From Gammaproteobacteria bacterium (GTDB lineage Bacteria; Pseudomonadota; Gammaproteobacteria; Enterobacterales; Kangiellaceae): a stretch of DNA of 37,470 nt. Of this stretch, positions 13,121-21,820 are shown piece by piece; position 1 is the first letter of the stretch; each line of letters starts with the position of its first letter. The DNA lies in the NCBI GenBank assembly GCA_030432465.1, contig JAUIHB010000005.1:1-37470 (forward strand). Reading direction: 5' to 3'. The position numbers and the translations under genes are program-made. The notes under the pieces were generated by a model that saw nothing but the letters and a program-made list of their open reading frames with translations, had not been told where the DNA came from and did no database searches.

Positions 13121-13149
13121 TAGCCTACAAAAAATTAACAGTAATCTGG

Positions 13150-14397
13150 CTATTTTAAAAGAGAGATAAATTCCACATCGATCAGTTTGTAGGGCAAAAC
13201 TGATTGCCCACCAAAACGATGTTGACGCAATAAAATCCGTTTATTTTTGATCCCGTCTAAATACCCTGTAATTCTATCTTTATTTTTTAAATGTAAGGTA
13301 ATGTGGGCACCGATAAATCCTTTTAGACCATTTATGTTTTTAGGTAAATAACTAACACTTGGAGTGTTGCTTTTGGGTCGGGAGAGAGATTTAGCTTTTA
13401 AAAACTCTGCACTATCAAAAGATTGGAACAGTTGTGTTGCTGGGTTGTCGTTTAATGTTAGTATCAACTCAGCTTGATGAATTAATTGTTCAAATGTAAG
13501 AGCATCGAGTTGTTGCCAGCTGTAGCCAACTTTGGGTGTATAATTAAGGTTTATCTGTTGAGGATTAAAAATAAACTCGCTTAATTGTGGTAAAAAGTCT
13601 GGATTAACAATATAAAATTTTGACTCATAGAAACGCCTGAACCTTCTTTTAAATAATTGTGCCACTTCTCCCCTGCTCGATTGACTATGTTGCATGCAAC
13701 GATTCAGTGCCTGATTTAACCAGACATGCTCATCCACATTGATAGCAAGTGATGCCAGATAGCTATTCTGGTAATTTGCATTTGAAATATTGTCGATTTG
13801 ACCACTAACATTGATATCAAATAAGCTGATGGTCTCAAATTTAGAATGAAAATGAAGGCTTTCACTGGTTGCGTTAAAACTAAGTTTGCCGCTCCAATCA
13901 AACTGGAAACCACCAACCTTTTGCTGGAAAGCTTGTTTACAGTGCGGTGGAATGATATTTATATCTTGCGGTAAAGAGTTTTTTATTGTCTTACTATCCA
14001 AATCTTCGAGAAAATAAGCATTAGCCAATTTAAACTGGATATTTTTTGGAAAGTTCTGATAAATAATCAAACCTTCTAAAGTTGTGAGTTCAACTATTGA
14101 GTTGAGTTGAATGCTAAGTTTTTCAGCGCTAATCACTTCTTTTTGAGTAAGATCGTTTTGAGTAAGATCGTATAACTTGATATTAAAAACTTGAATATGT
14201 CCGAGCCAATCAACATATAACCACTGATAATCAAGCGACCATTCGTAGGGAGATTGTTGAAAAAGCTTATCGACGCCCTGCTTCACCTGCCAGATAAAGA
14301 GTAAATATGACAGGCAGGCGAGAATAATCAAACTTTTGCTGATTTTTATGAGGAATCGTCGCAATTGCTTTTTTGGCGGCATATAATCACTCGCCAA
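13150..14397 (-). CDS. Membrane-anchored hypothetical protein (415 aa) with C-terminal small beta-rich domain
   Basis: Long ORF antiparallel between mnmE and mnmG; N-terminal basic stretch plus TM segment (LIKISKSLIILACLSYLLFIW); C-terminal GAHITLHLKNKDRITGYLDGIKNKRILLRQ. Confidence 0.7.
   Translation of the reverse strand: MASDYMPPKKQLRRFLIKISKSLIILACLSYLLFIWQVKQGVDKLFQQSPYEWSLDYQWLYVDWLGHIQVFNIKLYDLTQNDLTQKEVISAEKLSIQLNSIVELTTLEGLIIYQNFPKNIQFKLANAYFLEDLDSKTIKNSLPQDINIIPPHCKQAFQQKVGGFQFDWSGKLSFNATSESLHFHSKFETISLFDINVSGQIDNISNANYQNSYLASLAINVDEHVWLNQALNRCMQHSQSSRGEVAQLFKRRFRRFYESKFYIVNPDFLPQLSEFIFNPQQINLNYTPKVGYSWQQLDALTFEQLIHQAELILTLNDNPATQLFQSFDSAEFLKAKSLSRPKSNTPSVSYLPKNINGLKGFIGAHITLHLKNKDRITGYLDGIKNKRILLRQHRFGGQSVLPYKLIDVEFISLLK
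14141..14170. repeat. Perfect tandem 15-bp duplication
   Basis: TTTTGAGTAAGATCG x2, encoding the repeated DLTQ(N/K) in the 415-aa protein. Confidence 0.9.
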
Positions 14398-14620
14398 TGT
14401 ATAAGTTGTTCAAATTATTAGGTGTCTTACAAAATGATTGGTGATAGTAACGTAATATTATTGCGTATTTCATCAACTCCTCTACTGATAGTATCGGTTT
14501 TGCCGATAAAGAGTGGAAATTGATGCGAATAACTGTTCAATTATTAGCCTGTTTTAGGTAAAATCGCAGTCCTTTTTGTCGTTGTACTCAAATCACATAA
14601 AAAGTGGTATAGGAAATCGA

Positions 14621-16513
14621 ATGATTTTTGATGAAAGTTTTGATGTTATTGTTGTTGGTGGTGGTCACGCTGGAACTGAAGCTGCGCTCGCTGCAGCCAG
14701 AATGGGGGCCATGACTTTGCTGGTTACCCATAATATCGAAACTTTAGGCCAGATGAGCTGTAATCCTGCGATTGGTGGGATAGGTAAAGGGCATTTAGTT
14801 AAAGAAGTTGATGCTATGGGTGGTGTGATGGCTAAAGCCATCGATCATGCCGGTATCCATTTTCGTAAGTTGAATGCAAGCAAAGGGCCTGCAGTAAGAG
14901 CTACTCGTGCTCAGGCAGATAGAACTTTGTACAAAAACTATGTACGTCAAACTTTGGAAAACCAACCGAATTTAAAGTTATTTCAGCAAGCAGTTGATGA
15001 TTTAGTTCTTGAACAGGACAAAGTTGTTGGTGTAATTACCCAAATGGGATTGAGGTTTAATGCTAAAACCGTTGTTTTAACTGCCGGTACTTTTTTGGAT
15101 GGTAAAATCCATATTGGATTGTCTAATTATTCTGGAGGGCGTGCTGGCGATCCGCCTTCTGTCGGATTATCTCAACGATTACGCGAGCTGCCTTTTCGGG
15201 TTGAACGTTTAAAAACAGGAACACCCCCAAGAATTGACTCGCGAAGTATTAATTTTGATGGGTTAGAACCACAACATGGAGATACTCCTGTTCCGGTTTT
15301 CTCTTTTACGGGGGATGTGGCACAGCATCCAAGACAGATCCCTTGTTACATCACGCATACCAATGCTAGAACTCATGAGTTAATTAATGCAGGTTTGGAT
15401 CGTTCACCGATGTTCAGTGGTGTGATTGAAGGCGTTGGTCCCCGCTATTGTCCCTCGATTGAAGATAAAGTGACGCGGTTTGCGGAAAGAGACTCACACC
15501 AGATTTTTATTGAGCCTGAAGGGTTAGATACATTTGAAGTTTATCCTAATGGTATATCAACCAGTTTGCCATTTGATGTTCAGTTACAGTTTGTTCGTTC
15601 GATTAAAGGGTTTGAGCAAGCGCATATTACACGCCCAGGTTATGCGATTGAGTATGATTATTTTGATCCTAGAGAACTGAAAGCTTCGTTAGAAACTAAG
15701 CATATTCAAGGTTTATATTTTGCGGGGCAAATTAATGGAACCACAGGATATGAAGAAGCTGCGGCACAAGGCTTGGTGGCCGGGTTAAATGCTGCATTGA
15801 ATACTCAAGGGAAAGCTGCTTGGTCGCCGACTCGCGAAGAAGCTTATATTGGGGTAATGATTGATGATTTAATTACCCGTGGAACACAAGAACCTTATAG
15901 AATGTTCACTTCGCGAGCTGAGTATCGGTTGATTTTACGTGAAGATAATGCCGATTTAAGGTTGTCTGAAAAAGCTTATCAATTAGGTTTATTAAGTGAT
16001 GAGCATTGGCAATTAACCGCTGCAAAACGTGAAGCGATAGAAGCTGAGTTACAGAGAATGAAGTCAACTTGGGTGCATCATGAGTCTGACGCAGCAAAAA
16101 AAATTAATCAGTATTTAGAAAAACCAATGTCTCATGAATATAGTCAGTTAGATTTGCTTAAACGTCCGCAGTTGAATTATGTGAAATTGGCGGAGAGTAT
16201 TCCAGAGCTTGGGGAAGGTTTATTAGATTCTGTGACTGAACAGGTAGAAATACAAGTTAAATACGAAGGTTACATTAATCGTCAAAAAGATGAAATTGAA
16301 CGTAATCGCAAGCAGATGGATCAACCAATACCAGCAACATTGGATTATGCCAAAATCAGTGGCTTATCGACTGAAATTATTCAGAAATTAGCGGCGACAC
16401 GACCTGAAACTGTTGGTCAGGCAAGCCGGATTTCTGGCGTGACGCCAGCAGCGATATCTTTACTATTAATTAGTATTAAAAAGCATAACGTCAAGTTATC
16501 AAAACCTGCTTAA
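14621..16513 (+). CDS. mnmG: tRNA uridine 5-carboxymethylaminomethyl modification enzyme MnmG (GidA)
   Basis: [54 protein letters not shown]; start reassigned to ATG 14621. Confidence 0.97.
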   Translation: MIFDESFDVIVVGGGHAGTEAALAAARMGAMTLLVTHNIETLGQMSCNPAIGGIGKGHLVKEVDAMGGVMAKAIDHAGIHFRKLNASKGPAVRATRAQADRTLYKNYVRQTLENQPNLKLFQQAVDDLVLEQDKVVGVITQMGLRFNAKTVVLTAGTFLDGKIHIGLSNYSGGRAGDPPSVGLSQRLRELPFRVERLKTGTPPRIDSRSINFDGLEPQHGDTPVPVFSFTGDVAQHPRQIPCYITHTNARTHELINAGLDRSPMFSGVIEGVGPRYCPSIEDKVTRFAERDSHQIFIEPEGLDTFEVYPNGISTSLPFDVQLQFVRSIKGFEQAHITRPGYAIEYDYFDPRELKASLETKHIQGLYFAGQINGTTGYEEAAAQGLVAGLNAALNTQGKAAWSPTREEAYIGVMIDDLITRGTQEPYRMFTSRAEYRLILREDNADLRLSEKAYQLGLLSDEHWQLTAAKREAIEAELQRMKSTWVHHESDAAKKINQYLEKPMSHEYSQLDLLKRPQLNYVKLAESIPELGEGLLDSVTEQVEIQVKYEGYINRQKDEIERNRKQMDQPIPATLDYAKISGLSTEIIQKLAATRPETVGQASRISGVTPAAISLLLISIKKHNVKLSKPA

Positions 16514-16535
16514 TGTTATTTGAGGAAAGATAATT

Positions 16536-17159
16536 ATGACGATGCAAGCTTTGCTGGCACAAGGCATTCAGCAATTAAACATAGCGGTGAGCCAGCGGCA
16601 GCAAACCCAACTGTTAAAATTGTTAGATGCGCTATTAAAGTGGAATAAAGTTTATAACCTCACCGCAATTACCGATACAGAACAAGCATTAAAGCTGCAT
16701 TTGTTAGATAGTCTTGCGGTGGTTCCTTTTTGGCAATTTACCCAAACTTTAGATGTTGGGACTGGTGCTGGTTTTCCCGGTCTGCCTCTGGCAATGGTGT
16801 TACCGGAACAAAAATTTCACTTGTTAGATAGCAACAGTAAAAAAATTCGCTTTATTCGCCAGCAAATTCATGAACTTGGGTTGAGTAATGTAACTGCGTT
16901 CCATTGTCGGGTAGAAGAACATACATTGAACAATTATGATTGTATTACCTCCAGAGCCTTTGCTTCATTAACCGATATGTTGCAAACAACCAATCGTTTG
17001 CTGCTGGATAACGGAAAATGGATGGCATTAAAAGGGGTTTATTCAGCAGAAGAGGTTTCTCATATTCCAAGCTTCGCAAAAGAAGTAAGTTGTCACTCAC
17101 TTGTAGTGCCTGGTATTGATGCAGAACGTTGTATTATTGAATTGATAAAAACGAAATGA
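16536..17159 (+). CDS. rsmG: 16S rRNA (guanine527-N7)-methyltransferase RsmG
   Basis: WNKVYNLTAITD, HLLDSLAV, LDVGTGAGFPGLPLA, ITSRAFASL; directly after mnmG. Confidence 0.96.
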   Translation: MTMQALLAQGIQQLNIAVSQRQQTQLLKLLDALLKWNKVYNLTAITDTEQALKLHLLDSLAVVPFWQFTQTLDVGTGAGFPGLPLAMVLPEQKFHLLDSNSKKIRFIRQQIHELGLSNVTAFHCRVEEHTLNNYDCITSRAFASLTDMLQTTNRLLLDNGKWMALKGVYSAEEVSHIPSFAKEVSCHSLVVPGIDAERCIIELIKTK

Positions 17160-17187
17160 TTGATCCTCACGTTGATCAATCTATAAT
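17160..17187 (+). promoter_or_regulatory. Candidate promoter upstream of parAB overlapping an inverted repeat
   Basis: TTGATC - 16 nt - TATAAT; -35 lies within inverted repeat GATTGATC (17158-17165) / GATCAATC (17174-17181). Confidence 0.45.
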
Positions 17188-17326
17188 GGATGGCTCGCCT
17201 AAATTTAGCCAGTGAACAACAAATTCATTTGTTGAAAAAAAACAATATGTAAATCAAAAAGATAGTCATTTTTGTGTACTAAACTAGGCGATGGCCAAAA
17301 AGTACTAAACAGATCAGAGGTAGCTT

Positions 17327-18112
17327 GTGGGAAAGATAATCGCGGTAACTAATCAAAAAGGTGGTGTTGGTAAAACAACCAGCAGCATCAATATTGCGGC
17401 ATCACTTGCAGCAACCAAACGTAAAGTTTTATTGGTTGATCTGGATCCGCAGGGCAATGCAAGCAGTGGTTGCGGTGTTGATAAAGATGAATTAGAAATT
17501 CAGGTGCTCGATGTTTTACTTGGTGAGCAAACCGCCAAGGAGTGCATTATTAATGCTGAGCAAGCGGGAATTTATATTCTACCTGCTAATTCTGATTTGG
17601 CTGCTGCAGAAGCGCATTTGCTTAACGCCGAAAATAAGGAGTTGAAACTCAAAAATGCTTTAGCACCGTTAGTGGATGACTTTGATTATATTTTTATTGA
17701 TTGCCCACCTTCTTTAAGTATTTTAACCGTTAATGCTTTAGTTGCCGCCAATAGCGTTATGATACCGATGCAGTGTGAGTACTATGCACTTGAAGGTTTA
17801 AGTGCATTATTAAAAACGGTACAACAAATTACTGAACACGCGAATCCTGAGTTAGAAATTGAGGGTATTTTACGCACTATGTATGATCCGAGAAATCGCT
17901 TATCTGTTGAAGTCTCTGGTCAGTTACATGAGCATTTTGGTGATAAAGTTTACCGCACTGTTATTCCGAGAAATGTTCGTTTGGCGGAAGCACCCAGTTA
18001 TGGTTTACCTGCATTGTTATATGATCGTCTATCTCGTGGTGCGAAAGCTTATTTAGCGTTGGCTGGGGAAATGATTCGTCGACAAGAGTCCTTAGCGGAT
18101 TCCGTAGCGTAA
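17327..18112 (+). CDS. parA: Chromosome partitioning ATPase ParA (Soj)
   Basis: KIIAVTNQKGGVGKTTSSINIAASLA deviant Walker A, LVDLDPQGNAS, YIFIDCPPSLSILTVNAL; GTG start. Confidence 0.97.
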   Translation: MGKIIAVTNQKGGVGKTTSSINIAASLAATKRKVLLVDLDPQGNASSGCGVDKDELEIQVLDVLLGEQTAKECIINAEQAGIYILPANSDLAAAEAHLLNAENKELKLKNALAPLVDDFDYIFIDCPPSLSILTVNALVAANSVMIPMQCEYYALEGLSALLKTVQQITEHANPELEIEGILRTMYDPRNRLSVEVSGQLHEHFGDKVYRTVIPRNVRLAEAPSYGLPALLYDRLSRGAKAYLALAGEMIRRQESLADSVA

Positions 18113-18152
18113 TTAAAATCACTTTTGAAAGAACATAGAGAATTTAAACTAA

Positions 18153-19034
18153 ATGAAAAAGAAACTTGGCCGCTCTCCTTTAGATGCATTTTTAAGTAAA
18201 CCGAATAAATCTGAAAACGGTGAAAAAGCCGAAAGTGTTGTTCCTAAAGGTGAGTTACAAAAGCTGGCGATTGAAAAGCTTCAACCTGGCCAGTATCAGC
18301 CAAGAAAAATAATGACTGATGATGCTTTAGAGGAATTGGCTAGTTCGATTAAAGCGCAAGGAATTATTCAGCCGATTGTGGTTCGTCCTGTAGGTAAAGA
18401 TAAATATGAAATTATTGCAGGTGAGCGTCGTTGGCGAGCTTCACAAATTGCTCAACTTGATGAAGTGCCTTGTCTTATTAAAGATATTCCTGACGAAGCT
18501 GCTATTGCGATGGCGTTGATTGAAAATATTCAACGGGAAGATTTGAACGCAATGGAAGAAGCAACGGCACTACAACGTTTGATGAAAGAGTTCCAGTTAA
18601 CGCATCAGCAAACTGCGGATGCTGTGGGTAAAAGCCGTACTACAATTACCAACTTATTACGTTTATTGAGTTTATCGGAACCTTGTCGAGTTATGTTAGA
18701 GCGTGGTGATTTAGAAATGGGTCATGCAAGGGCTCTGCTATCATTGACTTCTGACGAACAAACCTCGGTAGCAAGAGTTGTTGTTGCTAAAGGTCTTACC
18801 GTGAGAGAAACTGAAAAACTGGTTAGAAAACAAACTTCACCAATCACAAATACAACCGAAAAAGCTGCTGTTGATCCGCATATTGAACAATTAGAGCGCA
18901 ATATTACGGATAAAATAGGTGCACCAACTAAAATCCAACACGGTGAACGTGGTAAAGGAAAAATATCGATTCAATATAGTAGCTTAGATGAGCTAGATGG
19001 AATTTTGCGTCATATCGGTATTGAGCAAATGTAG
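18153..19034 (+). CDS. parB: Chromosome partitioning protein ParB (Spo0J)
   Basis: QYQPRK, IAGERRWRAS, IENIQREDLNAMEEA, HTH QTADAVGKSRTTITNLLRLL. Confidence 0.97.
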   Translation: MKKKLGRSPLDAFLSKPNKSENGEKAESVVPKGELQKLAIEKLQPGQYQPRKIMTDDALEELASSIKAQGIIQPIVVRPVGKDKYEIIAGERRWRASQIAQLDEVPCLIKDIPDEAAIAMALIENIQREDLNAMEEATALQRLMKEFQLTHQQTADAVGKSRTTITNLLRLLSLSEPCRVMLERGDLEMGHARALLSLTSDEQTSVARVVVAKGLTVRETEKLVRKQTSPITNTTEKAAVDPHIEQLERNITDKIGAPTKIQHGERGKGKISIQYSSLDELDGILRHIGIEQM

Positions 19035-19058
19035 GCACTACACAAGAAAAACTTTAAT

Positions 19059-19080
19059 AAGGGCTTATAAAGCCCTTTTT
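19059..19080 (+). terminator. Rho-independent terminator after parB
   Basis: AAGGGCTT-ATA-AAGCCCTT followed by T-run. Confidence 0.85.
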
Positions 19081-19114
19081 TAATATCTAAAAAAGTTATT
19101 GCTGAGTAACCAAA

Positions 19115-20230
19115 ATGCCAATTAAATCTATTGAAAATCTAGCCTCCATTCCTGCTTGGTCAAGTCGTAAAACTTTACTGGTATGTATGAATGTCATCGA
19201 AGAGACTCATGATGTAAAAACATTCCAGTTTCGAGCAGAAAGTGACATCTTATTTCATTTTAAGCCCGGCCAGTTTGTAGGGATCCAAATTGATATTGAT
19301 GGTGTAAAACATAATCGCTCTTATACTATCGCCTCCTCCCCTACTCGACCCCACTTGTTAGAATTGACTATTAAACTTGATCCTAGCGGCGTTGTTTCCC
19401 CTTGGTTACACCAAAATATTCATATCGGTTCGCAATTAGAAGTGCGTGGACCCGCGGGTCGATTTAATTGTATGGATATTTCTTCTGAAAAGGTTTTGTT
19501 GATATCAGCAGGTTCTGGAATTACCCCAATGATGTCGATGACTCGTTTTTGGTGTGATCAGGCGTTGGATAAAAATATAATGTTTTTAAATTGGGTGCGT
19601 GGGACTCAGGATATTATTTTTAGACGTGAGTTAGCATTGCTCGATCATCAATACCAACAGCTTGATGTTGAAATTGTTTGTACTCAGCCAGGATTAAATG
19701 AAAACTGGTTAGGTCGGCGTGGTCGAGTTAATCAAACAACGTTTGCCGATATGGTGCCAGATATTCATGAGCGTGTGGTTTTTTGTTGTGGGCCAGATGG
19801 TTTTATGCAACAAGTTAAACAATGCTTGCAGACTTTGAATTTTGATATGGCTAATTATCATGATGAAACTTTTGATCCTGGCGGTAAGAAGAAAGCCAAA
19901 GAAGCAGAATTAAGACAAATAAAGCAGCTTGAAATGACACAAAAAACTCAGACTAAAAAAGCTGTAGGACCATTTAATTTAACCTTAATAAAGTCGGGCA
20001 AAACAATTGTAGTTGAAGCGGAGCAAAATTTATTAGAGGTTTTAGAGGCTGAAGGTGTTGATATTGAGTCCTCATGTCGTGCAGGAAACTGTGGATGCTG
20101 TCAGGTAAAAAAAATATCGGGTGAAACAGTTACTTTCAATGAGACAGGACTTCACGCTGATAGAAAAACAAAAGATTATATTTTGACTTGTACGACTCAA
20201 CTTGTATCTGATGTTGAACTCGATTTATAA
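19115..20230 (+). CDS. FAD/NAD(P)-binding oxidoreductase with C-terminal 2Fe-2S ferredoxin domain (hybrid-cluster-protein-reductase-like)
   Basis: FKPGQFVGIQ, HNRSYTIASSP, ISAGSGITPMMSM, FCCGPDGFM, and C-terminal CRAGNCGCCQVK...C 2Fe-2S signature. Confidence 0.85.
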   Translation: MPIKSIENLASIPAWSSRKTLLVCMNVIEETHDVKTFQFRAESDILFHFKPGQFVGIQIDIDGVKHNRSYTIASSPTRPHLLELTIKLDPSGVVSPWLHQNIHIGSQLEVRGPAGRFNCMDISSEKVLLISAGSGITPMMSMTRFWCDQALDKNIMFLNWVRGTQDIIFRRELALLDHQYQQLDVEIVCTQPGLNENWLGRRGRVNQTTFADMVPDIHERVVFCCGPDGFMQQVKQCLQTLNFDMANYHDETFDPGGKKKAKEAELRQIKQLEMTQKTQTKKAVGPFNLTLIKSGKTIVVEAEQNLLEVLEAEGVDIESSCRAGNCGCCQVKKISGETVTFNETGLHADRKTKDYILTCTTQLVSDVELDL

Positions 20231-20243
20231 GCTATCAATGAGG

Positions 20244-20301
20244 AGCTGTAATAAACCGCACTAAACTCAAGGCTTAATGCGGTAATTTTTGAAGTACAGC
20301 T
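20244..20301. terminator. Nested inverted repeats between convergent genes (probable bidirectional terminator)
   Basis: Outer AGCTGTA/TACAGCT (20244-20250, 20295-20301), inner ACCGCA/TGCGGT (20255-20260, 20278-20283). Confidence 0.5.
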
Positions 20302-20302
20302 T

Positions 20303-21184
20303 TTACTCTTGGTCTGGTTCTGCCTGCTGATAATCATTAGGAATTGTTAAACTAAATAAAGAGCCATCAAGAGGTTCATCAAATGCAAGTTTTGCCTGCA
20401 TTTGAAAATTTTGTTTACCTTGGTTTGAGGTTAGTTCTAATTTAATTGGTAGTTGGGAGTCTGTTGTTGCCCAGATAGTTATCGTCATACCCGCTTCTTT
20501 AAACTGGTAACCATGAACGACCTCTCCATCAATAATCTTTTCAGGTAATTCAGTTACATCACCTTGGTAATTTTGTACAAGCCCTAACCATTTCAAAGGA
20601 TCATCCTGAATGGATTTTTCTTTTGTCGGATCAAAACTATAAGGTACAGCCATTTTTACACTGGGAAACAAGAGTAATCCACTGCCTGTTGCTGCATTTA
20701 AAATATTAACCGTTTTGCCATTTTGATGATTTTCACTATTACCTGTATCTGGGGCGGTTTCTACCCTGATAAATGCAGGAGCTTGATAAAACACTTTTAA
20801 TGACATTAAGGGTGCGTTTTGTGAGCTGAACTGGCTGGTATAGGTTAGAGTTTTAAAGTGAGAAAAGTGTTCTACTACTTTTGCAAATGTTGGTTGTGTA
20901 CCTGAAAGTAAAATAACGAATGTTGCTACCAACGCGACAGTTAATGTGGTTGTACTGATAGCGAGAGATGGCGGAGTTAATATTTTACTTAATGAAAACG
21001 TTAGAAAAAAGTCTTTCAACCGATCAATTAATGTTACAGGCTCATTTATTGCTGCATCGTAATCCTGTATTGCATTTTGTAAGTTGTGCTGCATTTTTTG
21101 ATAAGCGGCTGTAGTGGGTTGCTGAGCTTTCATTTGAGTAACTCCATCGCGTAAATTTTGATCAAGATTAATAGTCTGTTTCAT
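20303..21184 (-). CDS. Putative transmembrane anti-sigma factor with periplasmic LolA/RseB-like domain
   Basis: Overlaps the ECF sigma ORF by 17 nt; short cytoplasmic N-terminus, single TM (LAISTTTLTVALVATFVILLSG), periplasmic region resembling outer-membrane lipoprotein-sorting/RseB-like beta fold. Confidence 0.6.
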   Translation of the reverse strand: MKQTINLDQNLRDGVTQMKAQQPTTAAYQKMQHNLQNAIQDYDAAINEPVTLIDRLKDFFLTFSLSKILTPPSLAISTTTLTVALVATFVILLSGTQPTFAKVVEHFSHFKTLTYTSQFSSQNAPLMSLKVFYQAPAFIRVETAPDTGNSENHQNGKTVNILNAATGSGLLLFPSVKMAVPYSFDPTKEKSIQDDPLKWLGLVQNYQGDVTELPEKIIDGEVVHGYQFKEAGMTITIWATTDSQLPIKLELTSNQGKQNFQMQAKLAFDEPLDGSLFSLTIPNDYQQAEPDQE

Positions 21185-21707
21185 AATTAACTCCCAAAAA
21201 ATTAGATTCCTTAAGTAAATTTGAGATCTTTTGTTGACCTCGATGTAGGGTAACGCCGACTAAACTCTGTGATATGGCAAGTTGTTCGGCGATTTCCTGA
21301 TAACTGAGTTCTTCGATATATCGCAGCACGAAAACTCTGGCTTCTTGTGAACCGATTTGACTTAAAGCGTAACGTAGTTGTTCCAAATCACGGTGAATGG
21401 CAAATTCAGCAGATGGAGAATGATTTGTTGAAGTAGCTAAATCGTTACTCTGTGAACATAAATGAGAATCTTCAGCTCTGACTTTACGTTTACGCAAATA
21501 ATCGAGAGAAGTTGAAGTTGCAAGTGTTCTTAAATACGCAGACCAATTTTTTATGGGATCTAATGACAGTTTGAATAATTTAATGAAGACATCTTGCGTA
21601 ACATCTTCAGCCTGATGATTATCACCTAATATCCTAAATGCTGTGGTAAAAACCTGTTTTCCATACTCATTTGCTAAGTTTGAAATGAGCGTTGATTTCG
21701 ACTCCAA
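21168..21707 (-). CDS. ECF-type RNA polymerase sigma factor
   Basis: Region 2 AFRILGDNHQAEDVTQDVFIKLF, region 4 RVFVLRYIEELSYQEIAEQLAISQSLVGVTLHRGQQKI. Confidence 0.93.
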   Translation of the reverse strand: MESKSTLISNLANEYGKQVFTTAFRILGDNHQAEDVTQDVFIKLFKLSLDPIKNWSAYLRTLATSTSLDYLRKRKVRAEDSHLCSQSNDLATSTNHSPSAEFAIHRDLEQLRYALSQIGSQEARVFVLRYIEELSYQEIAEQLAISQSLVGVTLHRGQQKISNLLKESNFLGVNYETDY

Positions 21708-21780
21708 TTAAACTCTCCTGTTAGTGGGTTCAATAGTAGTGACGTTTGTTGAAGCGAAATTCTTACATAAAATGGAAAAA

Positions 21781-21802
21781 AAGCTCAGAATCAACTGAGC
21801 TT
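21781..21802 (-). terminator. Rho-independent terminator after the alpha/beta hydrolase-like gene
   Basis: AAGCTCAG-AATCAA-CTGAGCTT hairpin; minus strand continues as a T-run (TTTTTTTCC). Confidence 0.8.
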
Positions 21803-21820
21803 ACTGGAATATTTTTTATA

